A DNA stretch of 64,000 bases from NCBI GenBank assembly GCA_943788505.1, contig CALSQR010000002.1, forward strand, positions 1,067,213 through 1,131,212. Direction: 5' to 3'. Within the stretch, counting starts at the first letter, position 1; each line of letters starts with the position of its first letter. The stretch comes from an uncultured bacterium (GTDB lineage: Bacteria > Bacteroidota > Rhodothermia > Rhodothermales > UBA10348). Below the pieces are notes generated by a model that did no database searches, was not told where the DNA came from, and worked only from the letters and a program-made list of their open reading frames with translations. Positions 33,500-44,500 of the stretch are shown here, piece after piece. The position numbers and the translations under genes are program-made.

Positions 33500-35154
33500 G
33501 GTATGGAGCCATCCAGATTCGCTCTGCTGGCCACATGCATATCACAGAAATTCGACCCTCGAATGCAGACGGCAATATTAGCTCTTTAGGCTTTGTCCCG
33601 ACGGCTTCGGTGTTGTCGGATTCTCTCGCCATGGTCCTTACAGCGCCTATTGGTCCTTCTGAATCACGAACATTTGATGTTGTATTAATAGCTGACGCAG
33701 ATGCAGCATCATTGACCTCAGTACCCATTTTTGCAGCATCCGTTCTTCGAACGGACGAGTCTGACCTTCTGACCTCAATGGCGGGAAGTACCACGGGAGC
33801 TGAGGAAGTATGGAATAGCATGACAGCAGAATGGCCGTATGCTGAACGACCGTTTTTTAGCATGGTGGATAAGGCTGGCTTTTCAAAAAAGATCGATCCG
33901 GTTACGATATCCGTTGTTGTCCTTGCTGTTGGTTCGGCACTTCTTACGTATGCAATCTTAGCTTATGAAGGACAATCCGAAGTGGAAATCATTTTGGAAA
34001 ACGACAAACGAGATGCGCTGGCCGACGCCCTAGCGATATTGAGAGATGGTGATAAAAGAAACCTTGGATCACCTGATGAGCAGGATTTAGCCAGCAAGTT
34101 TGATGGCTATCAAAGTAGCGGCACAAATATGTCCGCTGGTGTCACATCTTCTTTCGATCCCAATGAAAAAGCAGGTCCCACAGGAGTTGGTCCTGAGGGA
34201 TTTGTCTCGGCGCTGGGTAGAACGACCTACAAAATCTTCTTTGAAAACAAGGCGGAAGCAACAGCAGCAGCCTATCAGATTGTGATTGACGATACACTCT
34301 CGTCGGTTTTTGATCCAACTACTTTTGAGGTTGAGGGGTCTAGTCATGAAGGCTGGACGGTGACGCGCATTGGAAATCATCTTCACTGGGAAATCCAGGG
34401 AATCGAGCTCCCACCAAATGTGACGCCCCCAGAAGGGGAGGGTTATGTTCAGTTTTCTGTGGAGCCCATAGGAGGCTTACCAAGCGGGACATCATTGGAA
34501 AACCACGCAACGATTGTATTTGACTTCAATGATCCAATCGTGACCAATATGTTTGTAAACACGCTTGATTTCGGAAAACCGACAACAACGATGCAGGCGT
34601 TAGAGCAAACAGTTTCCACGGATTCCATATGGGTATACTGGGAGTCGTCTGACCCCACAGGAGAGTCTGGTATTAGGTCAACGACGTTATATCAGTCAAT
34701 CGACGGGGCTGCTTTCACAGCGATCAGCACCTCATATTCTGACTCTGCCCGAGTTGATGTTGAGCCGGGTCACGAGTATTCCTTTTATGCGATTTCTCGA
34801 GATCGTGTGGGCAACGTAGAGCAGCAACGCCCTGCAGTTGTTACGACCCAAGTGGTCAGCGGAGTGGCCACAGAAGAGGAAACCCTGCCATTTGTGTTCG
34901 CTCTCGAATCCAACTACCCGAATCCATTTAACCCAGTTACAACGATTCGGTATTCGCTTCCAACTCATGGGGGCGTTCGCCTGAATGTCTATGACGTAAC
35001 GGGAAGACACGTGGCCGAGCTGATAAACGGCGAAATGCCCGCTGGCAGGCATAGTGTCACACGGAATGCTCGCCAGGTTTCTAGCGGGGTATACTTCTAC
35101 CGGCTAGAACAGGCTGGTCAAATAGTAACACGGTCCATGATCCTTCTTAAATAG
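33500..35154 (+). pseudogene. T9SS surface protein with DUF7619-like domain, N-terminus lost
   Basis: Plausible coding begins near 33500 (IQIRSAGHMHITEIRPSNAD); upstream the same frame (open from 33223) is only antisense of the FkbM fragment. No signal peptide remains. The body has a helix-like hydrophobic segment (VTISVVVLAVGSALLTYAIL), a SFDPNEKAGPTGVGPEGFVS domain found in large secreted proteins, a fibronectin-like part and a T9SS domain with SNYPNPFNPVTTIRYSLP at the C-terminus. Without its export signal it should not reach the surface. Confidence 0.7.
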
Positions 35155-35314
35155 AGATTCTCCAGCGGGTTGGTTCATTTCGGACCTGGCCTATAAATCC
35201 GAACTGCAACGACTGATCAGTCGTCCATGGACATCTTTCCGTTAACAGTATCCTCGTCCTCAATGCGCCCTGACCCGTCGTAGCAAGGCGAGAATTAATT
35301 GATATCATTTATTG

Positions 35315-35352
35315 CTGTGCGGCTCCTAACAGGAGCCGCACAGTTTCGTTTT
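35315..35352 (+). terminator. Rho-independent terminator
   Basis: CTGTGCGGCTCCT / AGGAGCCGCACAG is a 13-bp perfect stem with a 3-base loop, then TTTCGTTTTT. It closes transcription before the SGNH hydrolase gene. Confidence 0.88.
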
Positions 35353-35405
35353 TACGGACTGTCCCGTACGTTGACATCATGCACTCACAGCGCAGGACAC
35401 CCACC

Positions 35406-36086
35406 ATGAAACAGCTCTTAATACTGTTTTTCATCGCCCTTCTCATGATTCCAGAAGCTTCTGCCCAGGAATGGGCCAATTTCGGTCGATTCGCCGAAGA
35501 TAATGCCGCTCTGGGAGCGCCTGCCGATGGGGAGCGACGAGTAGTTTTCATGGGCGACTCCATCACCGAGGGGTGGAGTGAGCTTTATCCCGATTTCTTC
35601 GAGGACCAGCCATTCATCAATCGCGGAATTAGTGGGCAAGTGACCGCTCAGATGCTCCTCCGCTTCAGAGAAGATGTACTAGACCTAAATCCCTCCATCG
35701 TTTTCATCCTGGCTGGCACGAACGATATTGCCCTGAACCAGGGGCCAATTCCTCTCGAAACGGTGGCCGGCCACATTGAATCCATGGCGGAACTGGCTTG
35801 GGCCAACGGCGTCGACCCCGTTATTTGCTCCGTGCTTCCTGCGTCCCATTATCCGTGGCGGGAGGGTGTGGATCCATCGACCGAAATCCCCAAACTGAAT
35901 GCTATGCTACAGGCATACGCTCAAAAGATGGGCTTCAGGTATCTGGACTATTTTGGCGCAATGACGGACGGCAATAACGGACTACAAGCTGACCTCACAT
36001 CCGATGCGGTGCATCTTACCGAAGCCGGTTATGCCCGCCTCTCAGAACTAGCAACGGCTATGCTCACAACCTTTGAACCGAAGTAA
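35406..36086 (+). CDS. Secreted SGNH/GDSL-family hydrolase
   Basis: 226 residues from ATG 35406 (MKQLLILFFIALLMIPEASAQ, a clear signal peptide); the frame from 35379 adds no signal. Blocks: block I VFMGDSITEGW with the Ser, block III VFILAGTNDIAL, block V DAVHLTEAGY with Asp and His. Length and pattern fit secreted acetylhydrolases/esterases that deacylate sugars. It is two bases from the following fucose-isomerase-like gene, so the two are probably one operon for a deacetylated sugar. Confidence 0.92.
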   Translation: MKQLLILFFIALLMIPEASAQEWANFGRFAEDNAALGAPADGERRVVFMGDSITEGWSELYPDFFEDQPFINRGISGQVTAQMLLRFREDVLDLNPSIVFILAGTNDIALNQGPIPLETVAGHIESMAELAWANGVDPVICSVLPASHYPWREGVDPSTEIPKLNAMLQAYAQKMGFRYLDYFGAMTDGNNGLQADLTSDAVHLTEAGYARLSELATAMLTTFEPK

Positions 36087-36088
36087 CT

Positions 36089-37519
36089 ATGGATTCGCGA
36101 ATCAAAACCCATACCCGGCCCATAACGTTGGGAGTGATCGTAGGTAACCGTGGGTTTTTCCCCGACCACCTCTGTTTGAAAGGGAGAGCACAGGTATTGC
36201 AGGTGTTAGAAGCGTCTGGGATTCGCGCCGTCATTGTTGATGAGGACGCCACGTCAAACGGGGCCATTGAAAGTCTGCAGGAGTCACGTCGATGTGCCGA
36301 TCTGTTCAAGGCGCATCGAGACGAAATCGATGGCATCCTGGTGACACTTCCAAACTTTGGGGATGAACGCGCTATCGCCAACACGATTCGCTTTTCGGGG
36401 CTCGACGTGCCCGTTCTGGTGCACGCATTCCAGGACGCTACCAACGAAATGTCCATCGCCAACCGCCGGGACAGTTTTTGCGGTAAGATGAGCGCTTGCA
36501 ATAATCTTAGGCAATACGGCATCCGGTTTTCGCTCACGAGCGAGCACACCATGGACCCAACGAGTGAGGCCTTCCGGGCTGATCTTGAAGCGTTTGCTGC
36601 TGTTTGCCGGGTGGTTGGATCGATCAAGGGTGCCCGATTCGGGCAGATCGGTGCACGGCCGGCAGCTTTCAACACTGTCCGCTTCAGCGAGAAACTGCTC
36701 GAGCGCACCGGCATCAGCGTGGAAACCCTAGATCTCTCCGAACTACTCGGGTGGATCCGGAAAATGACGGATTCCGATGCCGAGGTAACGGCCAAACTGG
36801 AAGAAATTCAGGGTTATACCCGCACCGAGCATATCCCTAAAGACCGACTCATACTGCAGGCAAAGCTTGGTGCCGCCATCGACCGATTCGTGACTGATCA
36901 CGAGCTTGATGCCACGGCCATCCAGTGCTGGACGGCCCTTCAGGAGTTTTATGGGGTCGTTCCCTGCACCTGCATGAGTATGATGAGCAATAATCTTCAG
37001 GCGAGCGCCTGTGAGGCCGACATAGCCGGCGTGCTCAGCATGTTTGCCTTGCAGCAAGCCGCTCTCAAACCCGCAGCGCTTCTCGACTGGAACAACAACT
37101 ACGGTACGGACCCCGACAAAGGAGTCGTTTTCCATTGCTCCAATCTCCCGAAAGCCTTCTTTGCCGATCACGAGATGGACTATCAGGAAATCATCGCCAG
37201 CTCTGTGGGAAAAGAGAATACGTATGGGACGATGGTTGGCCGAATAGCGGCTGGGGACTTCACGTATGCCCGTGTCACGACAGACGACTTGACTGGTACG
37301 ATCCGATCCTACGTCGGCGAAGGCAAGTTCACAGACGATACGCTCAAGACCTTCGGTGGATATGGTGTTTTTCATGTCAACGAGCTCCAGGTTCTCCTGC
37401 GGCACATTTGTACCCAAGGGTTTGAGCACCACGTCGCGGCAACACGCGCTCGCGTTTCAGGCGTCCTCGAAGAGGCGTTTAGCACGTACCTCGACTGGGA
37501 TGTCTACCGGCATGTCTGA
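36089..37519 (+). CDS. L-fucose/L-arabinose isomerase-family protein
   Basis: 476 residues. N-terminal GVIVGNRGFFPDHLCLKGR and GILVTLPNFGDERAIANTIR, middle VPVLVHAFQDATNEMSIANRRDSFCGKMSACNN, and C-terminal VVFHCSNLPKAFF and CTCMSMMSNNLQASACEADI are in the style of FucI/AraA-type sugar isomerases, including conserved Glu/Asp for metal. Such enzymes convert aldoses to ketoses in the cytoplasm. Next to a sodium/solute symporter and a secreted esterase, the likely job is breakdown of an imported deoxy or acetylated sugar. Exact sugar unknown. Confidence 0.85.
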   Translation: MDSRIKTHTRPITLGVIVGNRGFFPDHLCLKGRAQVLQVLEASGIRAVIVDEDATSNGAIESLQESRRCADLFKAHRDEIDGILVTLPNFGDERAIANTIRFSGLDVPVLVHAFQDATNEMSIANRRDSFCGKMSACNNLRQYGIRFSLTSEHTMDPTSEAFRADLEAFAAVCRVVGSIKGARFGQIGARPAAFNTVRFSEKLLERTGISVETLDLSELLGWIRKMTDSDAEVTAKLEEIQGYTRTEHIPKDRLILQAKLGAAIDRFVTDHELDATAIQCWTALQEFYGVVPCTCMSMMSNNLQASACEADIAGVLSMFALQQAALKPAALLDWNNNYGTDPDKGVVFHCSNLPKAFFADHEMDYQEIIASSVGKENTYGTMVGRIAAGDFTYARVTTDDLTGTIRSYVGEGKFTDDTLKTFGGYGVFHVNELQVLLRHICTQGFEHHVAATRARVSGVLEEAFSTYLDWDVYRHV

Positions 37520-37567
37520 TAGTCCCTCTGTAGTAGAAACGTGCCTCTCGTAGCCTAGCTCACACCC

Positions 37568-39244
37568 ATGACACCAATTGATTGGCTCATCATTGGAGCC
37601 TACTTCCTGATCATCGTGGCCATCGTATGGTGGTCTTCTCGGCGGCAGGAGACCTCGACCGATTATTTCCTAGCGGGCCGTGACATTGGATGGTTTGCCG
37701 TGGGCGCGTCTCTGTTCGCGTCCAACATCGGAAGTGAGCATATCGTAGGGTTGGCCGGAAGTGGTGCAGCCAATGGCATGGCGCAAGCCCACTGGGAGCT
37801 CCACGCATGGATCATGATCATGCTGGCATGGGTGTTCGTGCCGTTCTACTATCGGGCGGGCGTCTTCACCATGCCTGAATTCTTGGAAAAACGCTTCGAT
37901 TCACGCTCGCGCTGGGTCCTGACGATCGTGTCCCTTATCGCGTATATCCTAACCAAGGTTTCCGTCACGGTGTATGCCGGCGCCCTGGTGTTCAAGACGT
38001 TGCTTCCCGACACCTTTGGCACGCCTGACAACGCCTTTTGGATCGGTGCCGTGACGACCGTGGTGCTCACCGGAATCTACACCGTGTTCGGAGGCCTAAG
38101 GGCCGTTGTGTACACGGAGGTCATGCAGACCTTCTTACTGTTAATCGGCTCTGTGTTTATCACATTCTTTGGTCTCGAAATGCTCGGTGGATGGGGCGAA
38201 CTCAAGATGGTCCTCGCAGATAACGCCGACCAGTTTGCGTTGTGGCGGCCCAATTCGGATCCCAATTTTCCGTGGCTCGGGGTGATGATCGCCTCGCCCA
38301 TCATCGGCATATGGTATTGGTGTACCGATCAATACATAGTCCAGCGCACCTTGTCTGCCCGTTCGCTGAAAGATGCACGCCGAGGGGCCATTTTCGGAGG
38401 TTTCCTGAAGGTCTGGCCGGTGTTCATCTTCCTGGTACCAGGTATGATTGGCTATGCTTTGCAGAGCAAAGGTCTTCTACCCATTCCAGTTGACGTCGAC
38501 GGCAACGTCTTGGGAGACATGGTCTTCCCGACGATGGTCGCCAACCTGTTGCCCGTCGGACTGCGGGGCTTGGTCGTAGGTGGGCTTCTTAGCGCCCTGA
38601 TGAGTTCGCTCGCGTCGTTGTTCAACTCGTGTGCGACTCTGTTCACAGTCGATATCTACGAAAAGCTGCGGCCGGGCCGGTCGGAGCAGACTCTTGTGCG
38701 CGTGGGCCGGATTGCGACGTCCGTGGTTGTAGGCTTCGGCTTGCTCTGGATCCCGATCATGAAGCGGATCTCGGAAGGCAACGCGGGCCTTTATGACTAT
38801 TTGCAAAATGTGCAGGGCTTTCTCGCACCGCCAATAACGGCTGTGTTTCTGCTCGGGATCTTCTCGCGACGTATAAATTCAGAAGGTGCATTTTACGGCC
38901 TTGTTGTCGGGTTCGTGCTGGGGATGTTCAAGCTCACCGTCCAGACCTTGACACAAAGTGGCGTCATCGATCCGGCATCCATGCTCGGGGCGATCGGTGT
39001 CTTTAACGCCTATTACTTCTCCGGTGTGCTCTTTCTCTTCTCGGTCATTCTGATCGTGCTGCTGTCCTACATGTCGGAAGCGCCAACGGATGCGAAGGTT
39101 GAAGGATTGACGTTCGGTTCAGTGACGGACGCTCAGAAGCTCGAAAACCGTGAGAGCTGGGGGTGGCAGGAAGTCGCCGCAACGGTAGTAGTGCTCGGGC
39201 TGGTGCTGGGCGTGTATATCTACTTCAGTTTCTGGCTGGGGTGA
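37568..39244 (+). CDS. Sodium/solute symporter (SSS family, SGLT-like)
   Basis: 558 residues with about 14 membrane helices. N-terminal STDYFLAGRDIGWFAVGASLFASNIGSEHIVGLAGSGA is the sodium-site signature of SGLT-type carriers; HWELHAWIMIMLAWVFVPFYYRAGVFTMPEFLEKRFDSRSR follows as usual, and the middle has GLRAVVYTEVMQ. These import sugars with Na+. It lies 48 bases after the isomerase, supporting a sugar uptake and breakdown operon with the two genes upstream. Confidence 0.93.
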   Translation: MTPIDWLIIGAYFLIIVAIVWWSSRRQETSTDYFLAGRDIGWFAVGASLFASNIGSEHIVGLAGSGAANGMAQAHWELHAWIMIMLAWVFVPFYYRAGVFTMPEFLEKRFDSRSRWVLTIVSLIAYILTKVSVTVYAGALVFKTLLPDTFGTPDNAFWIGAVTTVVLTGIYTVFGGLRAVVYTEVMQTFLLLIGSVFITFFGLEMLGGWGELKMVLADNADQFALWRPNSDPNFPWLGVMIASPIIGIWYWCTDQYIVQRTLSARSLKDARRGAIFGGFLKVWPVFIFLVPGMIGYALQSKGLLPIPVDVDGNVLGDMVFPTMVANLLPVGLRGLVVGGLLSALMSSLASLFNSCATLFTVDIYEKLRPGRSEQTLVRVGRIATSVVVGFGLLWIPIMKRISEGNAGLYDYLQNVQGFLAPPITAVFLLGIFSRRINSEGAFYGLVVGFVLGMFKLTVQTLTQSGVIDPASMLGAIGVFNAYYFSGVLFLFSVILIVLLSYMSEAPTDAKVEGLTFGSVTDAQKLENRESWGWQEVAATVVVLGLVLGVYIYFSFWLG

Positions 39245-39332
39245 TCCGGCGGTAAGCGGGCCGTAGGCTACTCTTCGCAGATAACGACCAGGGTTGCTTG
39301 GGTTTGGCTAGTGCACAGCCGATACCCTCAGT

Positions 39333-39584
39333 ATGAAAACACTGATTACAAACGGCCATCGCATAGACGCGCCTGGATCTAGCCTAAGCGGCATCGAAGT
39401 GGTCCTATACGACGGTGAGCCTGTCTCCCGAAAATGGTCTATCCTCGGTGCAACGCACGCGTTTAAGGCCGAAGAAAATGGCCGAGAGGTTGAATATTGC
39501 GTCGAAATCGGCACACGCTGGCTCGGGTTTACCGCCACGTGCCGGATTATGCGGGACGGCGAATTACTCTTTAGCGACTGCTAA
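39333..39584 (+). CDS. Small hypothetical protein
   Basis: 83 residues, ATG at 39333. Mostly beta-type sequence (IEVVLYDGEPVSRKW, REVEYCVEIGTRWLGFTATCRIMRDGELLFSDC). No signal peptide, helix or known family. The even strand pattern suggests a real small domain. It follows the symporter by 88 bases. Confidence 0.5.
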   Translation: MKTLITNGHRIDAPGSSLSGIEVVLYDGEPVSRKWSILGATHAFKAEENGREVEYCVEIGTRWLGFTATCRIMRDGELLFSDC

Positions 39585-39666
39585 ACGCCGAAGCCGGCTT
39601 GCGGGCCACTGCAGACAGTCCAGCCAAGGCAAGCGCACTTCGGATGCTCAGCAGTTCTGGCGACCG

Positions 39667-39909
39667 CTATTCGTGTCGGTACCGGACAAGCAACTTGGGG
39701 TCTGAGGACTCGGCGACTTCGTCGCCGCATAATCTGCACATCCAGATGATTCGATCCGGTCTTCCACCTGACACCCCCCAGAATACTCCGTACCAGAATT
39801 TCGCCTTCTTGTGCTTGGCCTTCGGACTGATCCAGACACTTTTCATGTCATGTCCACAGGAGCAAAAGGCATGCGCCTCGGCAAGTGTCTCTGCGGTTAC
39901 GGTGATCAT
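39667..39909 (-). CDS. Putative small zinc-ribbon protein
   Basis: 80 residues. Two cysteine pairs, CSC near the N-terminus (HAFCSCGHD) and CRLC (MCRLCGDEV), with basic residues between, suggest a zinc-ribbon-like fold. The opposite-strand frame here is less convincing. No family recognised. Confidence 0.4.
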   Translation of the reverse strand: MITVTAETLAEAHAFCSCGHDMKSVWISPKAKHKKAKFWYGVFWGVSGGRPDRIIWMCRLCGDEVAESSDPKLLVRYRHE

Positions 39910-40066
39910 TTGGTGTGTTCTCTGAATTGCATAGGTCTGACTCGTGAAGATGGAATGGGATCCTGCAAGGCGGTGATAGACATCATAGATGAGATAGGTT
40001 AATCGAAGATTTTCGTATCATGCTTGCTGCAAAAGAATAGGAGCCCCATATTTTCCCTGAGACACG

Positions 40067-40441
40067 ATGTCCTCCCCCGACACCCGCGACCCGCGCATTG
40101 CTGAAGCAATAACAAGGTATTGGAAGAAGAATTTGACAATCATGGCCATTCTGCTCTTGATCTGGGCAGCAGCCGGCCTAGGAGCAGGTATCCTGTTTGC
40201 AGACACCCTAAATGACTTTGCACTAGGCGGGATACCCCTTGGTTTCTGGTTCGCCCAGCAAGGAAGTATCATCGTGTTTGTAGCACTCGTTCTGGTCTAA
40301 GCGATATTGCTAAATCGCCTGGATCGCCAGCATCACATCGACCTTGAAAATGTGATGTCTGCAGGGGATCTCGGACAAGGCCACCAGTCGACAGTTGATT
40401 TGGCTGCTACAACGCAGGGTTCAGTCGGAGGTGCATCATGA
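40067..40441 (+). pseudogene. DUF4212 symporter small subunit, interrupted by TAA
   Basis: Residues 1-77 match DUF4212: RYWKKNLTIMAILLLIWAA then IPLGFWFAQQGSIIVFVALVLV. TAA at 40298-40300 stands where a Tyr codon is expected (family: FV-VY--LMNRLD), and the frame continues with AILLNRLDRQHHIDLE to TGA at 40439-40441. That TGA overlaps the ATG of the following symporter (ATGA), as in intact pairs. A single base change disabled it. Confidence 0.8.
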
Positions 40442-40836
40442 GTGTACAGACTTGGACCTTTCTATTCGTCGGCATCACATTTTCGATCTATCTCGCGATA
40501 GCATGGCTTTCCCGGGTATCGGACACGAAAGGATTTTACGTAGCTGGACAGGGCATCCCGGCTATAGCCAACGGGATGGCTACCGCAGCAGACTGGATGA
40601 GTGCTGCGTCATTTATTTCAATGGCAGGCCTCATCTCAACATTAGGATATGCCGGCGGCATGTACCTGATGGGCTGGACCGGCGGATACGTATTGCTCGC
40701 ACTTTTGCTAGCCCCGTACCTGCGCAAATTTGGCCATTACACGGTACCTGACTTCATTGGTGATAGGTTTCGCTCTGATACGGCTCGGGTCGTAGCCGTA
40801 ATCTGTGCTGTGTTCGTGAGCTTTACCTACGTGGCT
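40438..40836 (+). pseudogene. Acetate/cation symporter (ActP/VC_2705 type), 5' fragment
   Basis: About 133 codons of an SSS-family carrier: DTKGFYVAGQGIPAIANGMA then ATAADWMSAASFISMAG, and HYTVPDFIGDRFRSDTARVVAV, ending at VSFTYVA. Intact members have ~550 residues. After 40836 the frame runs to 40908 antisense through the lipoprotein fragment. It is the usual partner of DUF4212, so the whole two-gene carrier is dead. Confidence 0.85.
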
Positions 40837-41321
40837 TTCCAGGCATTGAAATCCCGAACTCCATGCTGGACAATGATTCGGTTGGGAAAATCGTTAGGAT
40901 CGAATTGATTGACGTATCCCGGAGCTAATACCGCGCGATATACTTCTCCTTCAACGCCAGCAGCATCCATGGCTCGTGCCAGATTTGGATCCACCATAAA
41001 CTCGCGGGCAGATATCTCGTCGGGTGCTGTGCTGATCATCCAGACAATGCTGTCCTCATCGGCCCCTTGCATGATATAGGAGTCCGTTATACCCCATGCT
41101 TCGCGGGTAGAGGCCAGCTCTTCATGGGTCATTTTCCACACGGAATAGTCTTTTACCTCATGCCCGAAAATGACGTAGACTAGGTCTCCGGCTAAAGTAT
41201 CCGCGACGGTCGGTTCGTTCGCAGGCCGCATTTCCTCTCCTTCGGGGGCAGAACATGCCGCAACAAGCAGTAAAAGGGATAAAACAGCGAAATAGGAATA
41301 GAGACGATACAATCTACGCAT
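40837..41321 (-). pseudogene. Lipoprotein with ABM-like modules, C-terminus lost
   Basis: The open frame runs from 41321 to 40827. Signal and lipobox are intact (LLLLVAACS). One full module (LVYVIFGHEVKDYSVWKMTHEE to EGEVYRAVLAP) is followed by the start of a second similar one (RIIVQHGVRDFNAWK), which stops at the junction with the symporter fragment; the last few codons come from symporter DNA. The repeat of V-D-(Y/F)-x-(V/A)-W-K suggests an antibiotic-monooxygenase-like dimeric fold. Function unknown; possibly still expressed as a shortened lipoprotein. Confidence 0.6.
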
Positions 41322-41526
41322 AGCGAAAACTCCCGGGTGGGTGCCGTGCCAGAGTCAATTCCTTCCCGAATGGTGGTGTGACAGTAATCTAAATGTAGGA
41401 TCCGCTCTTTAGCGTACAAAAAAGGTAGGCGGAACCCCTACATCAGTGTAAGGAAAGGTCGCTTTGTGTGATAGTCAGGCCGGTCGCTTCACCTAGCCCA
41501 ATGCTATCTACCAGGTGAACAGACTA

Positions 41527-44500
41527 CTATCTGACAAAGACCAGAACACCATGTCCACGCTCGTCGCCGGCGCGAAGCGTGTAATAATAATTTCCAGCAG
41601 GCAGATCACGTGGAATCCAGTCTATACGATGTTTCCCTGGTTCCAAGCGCCGGTCAATGATGCGCGCCTGATGTCGACCCAGCGAATCGAATACATCCAA
41701 AATGACGTGGCTTCGGACCGGGATGGTGAATGGGATCGTAGCGCGGCGGGTGAATGGCTGAGGATAGGTCGGCAACACCGAGAAACGAATTGGCACTCGA
41801 CTGTCTTCTACCCGGATAACGGCATCTAAGCGTACCGCGATTTCTAGCGTAAGGTCACTGCTTTCACCGAAAACGTCAGTTACCCGAATATCAAAGGAGG
41901 CATTGCCAACATCGCCCATGGTTGCAAAAAGAGAATCGTTGCGAATAGAGACATCGGTGACGTTATCTGATGAAGAGAGGAGTTCATACGTCAAGTCGTC
42001 CTCATCCTGATCAAAGAAATGATTCTTTAGCCAAAAGCTGGCCGCCTCACCAGGAAAAAACTCAGGACCTTGAAAGAGGTCGGTCAATTCGGGTGCAGTA
42101 TTCTCGCGCACACGAATGTGTAGAGACTGCTCAATGCTAGCTCCTCGTCCGTCGCTCGCGCGAATACTCACGAATCCTGTCCCGGTCTTGTGCGCGGCAA
42201 AATGAAGAGTCTGATCAATTATAGATGCTTCGGCGACACTAGGGTCCCCATTGAAGATCCAGAATCGAAGAGAATCACCATCGGGTTCATCAAAAACATC
42301 GGTGATGGGCCAGTTTTGCTCGGTGCCGGGCCGCATGTATTGAGGGTTGGCAGGCAGGCCGGGAGCAGTCGGAGCGGTATTCGACACAACGACTACGTCA
42401 AACTCAATTTGATCACTCAGTCCATCGGGATCGGTAGCTGTGAACGTTAAGCGCGCTACACCGGGTTCTTCAGGATAAATGACCACCCCAAATGTCTGCA
42501 GCTCGGTACGTACAATCCCTGCAGGGACAACTTCGGCGGAATAAATCATCCTGTCATTTTCTGGATCAGCAAAATGAACGGAATAGCCGAGATAGACTAC
42601 GGCACCTCCTTCCCCCAGTTCTAGGGTGCCCCCATCTGTTAGGCGGAATGGACCTTTGTTAGCAGGTGGTGTCACCACTACACGACGATCAGACCACTCT
42701 GAGACCCCGGTTGGGTTTACAGCTCGGACACGCCAGTGATATCGTGCTCCGCGTTGCATTCCTGTTATTCGAAATTTGGTTGCACGGACGGCCTGGCTTA
42801 GAAAAACGTCTGCAAAAAGACTATCCGTCGCGACTTCAATCTCAAACTCGGCCCACTGCTGACGCTGCCAACTAACGAATGCTTCGTCTCCTGAAATGCG
42901 CACAAGTGGACTTGTAAAGACCTGAACGGTATCGGGTGCGGGAATGAAAGATGTATCGCCCGATTCTTCGAAGAGAAACGCCCTCATGATGAGTTCGCTA
43001 TCAGCCTCCTTGTCGAAAGAAGACATCGAAACAGTAGACACGACCACGTTGCCAACACGAGCGGCTAGGATGCCATTCCCTTGCTTTAGTAGTGGTTCTC
43101 CATCTGGGGGGAGCGTGAGAAAACGCGGTTGGGATAAGCTACCAAGAAACATATGTAGACCCTCTAAGGGACCTACGCCGTCAATCGAATCAACCCTAGC
43201 GGTGGCCCCCGTTTCAATCCCAACAGTTTCCTGCAACCATGTCTCAGCAATCTGGCTCGACGTGGGTTTCTGGGCAAAAAGATGCAGTTTTCCACCCCGT
43301 CCCAGGTGATTGGCCAGCACAGAAATATCTGTTTCTGAGTTGAGTGGTGCAGCATGTCGTCCGGCAATGATCCAGTCGAAATGAGACACGTCCGCATCAG
43401 GCATTGGCCCGCGTACCTGAGTTTCCCACCAAGATGCTGAGTAACCCAAATCGGCTAGAAGGGCGAGGTTTTTGTTCGTGCGTGAGGATGCCTCCTGTTC
43501 GGCTAAAAACAGAAGGTCCCCATCGGCTGAAAACGATGCAGAGGAATAGTAGGCGGGCATAGCCTGTCTTGTCTTGTTGCCTACTTCGTCTTCAGCCTCA
43601 AGAATGAGGCGATACTCAGCCTGTATTATTGGATAGAATCGACCGGTAAAAATCCCATCTCCTGCGACGTAGTCTAGGTCATTTGATAGATCGCCGGTGT
43701 CTCGCATGGGTATGCGCGCAAGAACCATAGACTCGTCAAACCGATCGACCATTACCGCTTCTACAGCTACCACCTCGCTTCCGTCAAGGAAACTGGATCG
43801 GATTTCCATCGACCCACCTGGGAAGGCAAAAGAGGCACCTGCTTTGCGAAGAGAGGCCAGCGGAAAGGGCCCCGTTCGATCTGAGCCACGTACGGTCCAA
43901 GAAAGGGTGTCAGCCAGCAAAAGTTGCCCCGTTACACCTCCAAGGCGGATTTCATATGGGATCCGAACCGTGTTACCCCCCGGAGCGTGGCCAGAAATCC
44001 AGATGACTGGAATTCTCTTTTTGAGCGTTGACCCTTCATCGACGGCCAAGGTTTGAGAAAGGGAAAGTTCTTCAAAAGTAGCAGCATCCGTTCCTGTCCA
44101 AGGAGACACAAAAGGATCAAATCGAGTGTCGATGCTGACCGTAGCCCCGGCCACGGTTTGTGCTTGTGAGCTGGAAAAGAAAAGCTCGACGCCATAGAGG
44201 CCTCCAGCTGATACGTCGGAGACATCGACTGCTAAGCTCTGCTCGCCCGACTGAAGAAGAAGGTCGGACTGAAAGGTGCGCACTCTCTGCGGTTGTAACG
44301 GGGGAATGACCTCGAGGTCAAACCGGCGCTGTCCCGAGGGAAGGTCGACGGTGATTCGTTCGGGTGAAAACGAAAACAGTGAAGGGTCAACCGAGAGCTG
44401 ATAGGAGCCTGATGGAAGATCATCGATATAAAAGATGCCGTCATTGTTCGTCCTTGACCCGCGCACCACAGGTCCCTCCAAGCGCACGTTTAACCCTGAT

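Noticed and set aside
33490-33863. N-terminal part of the minus-strand ORF 33012-33863
   Set aside because: Antisense to the T9SS protein fragment; no methyltransferase features.
39599-39925. 108-codon plus-strand ORF
   Set aside because: Overlaps the better-supported minus-strand zinc-ribbon-like gene; Ser/Ala-rich without domain pattern.
40298-40300. DUF4212 as a naturally short intact protein
   Set aside because: The family continues past this point and the lost part is present in frame, ending in the ATGA overlap expected with its partner.
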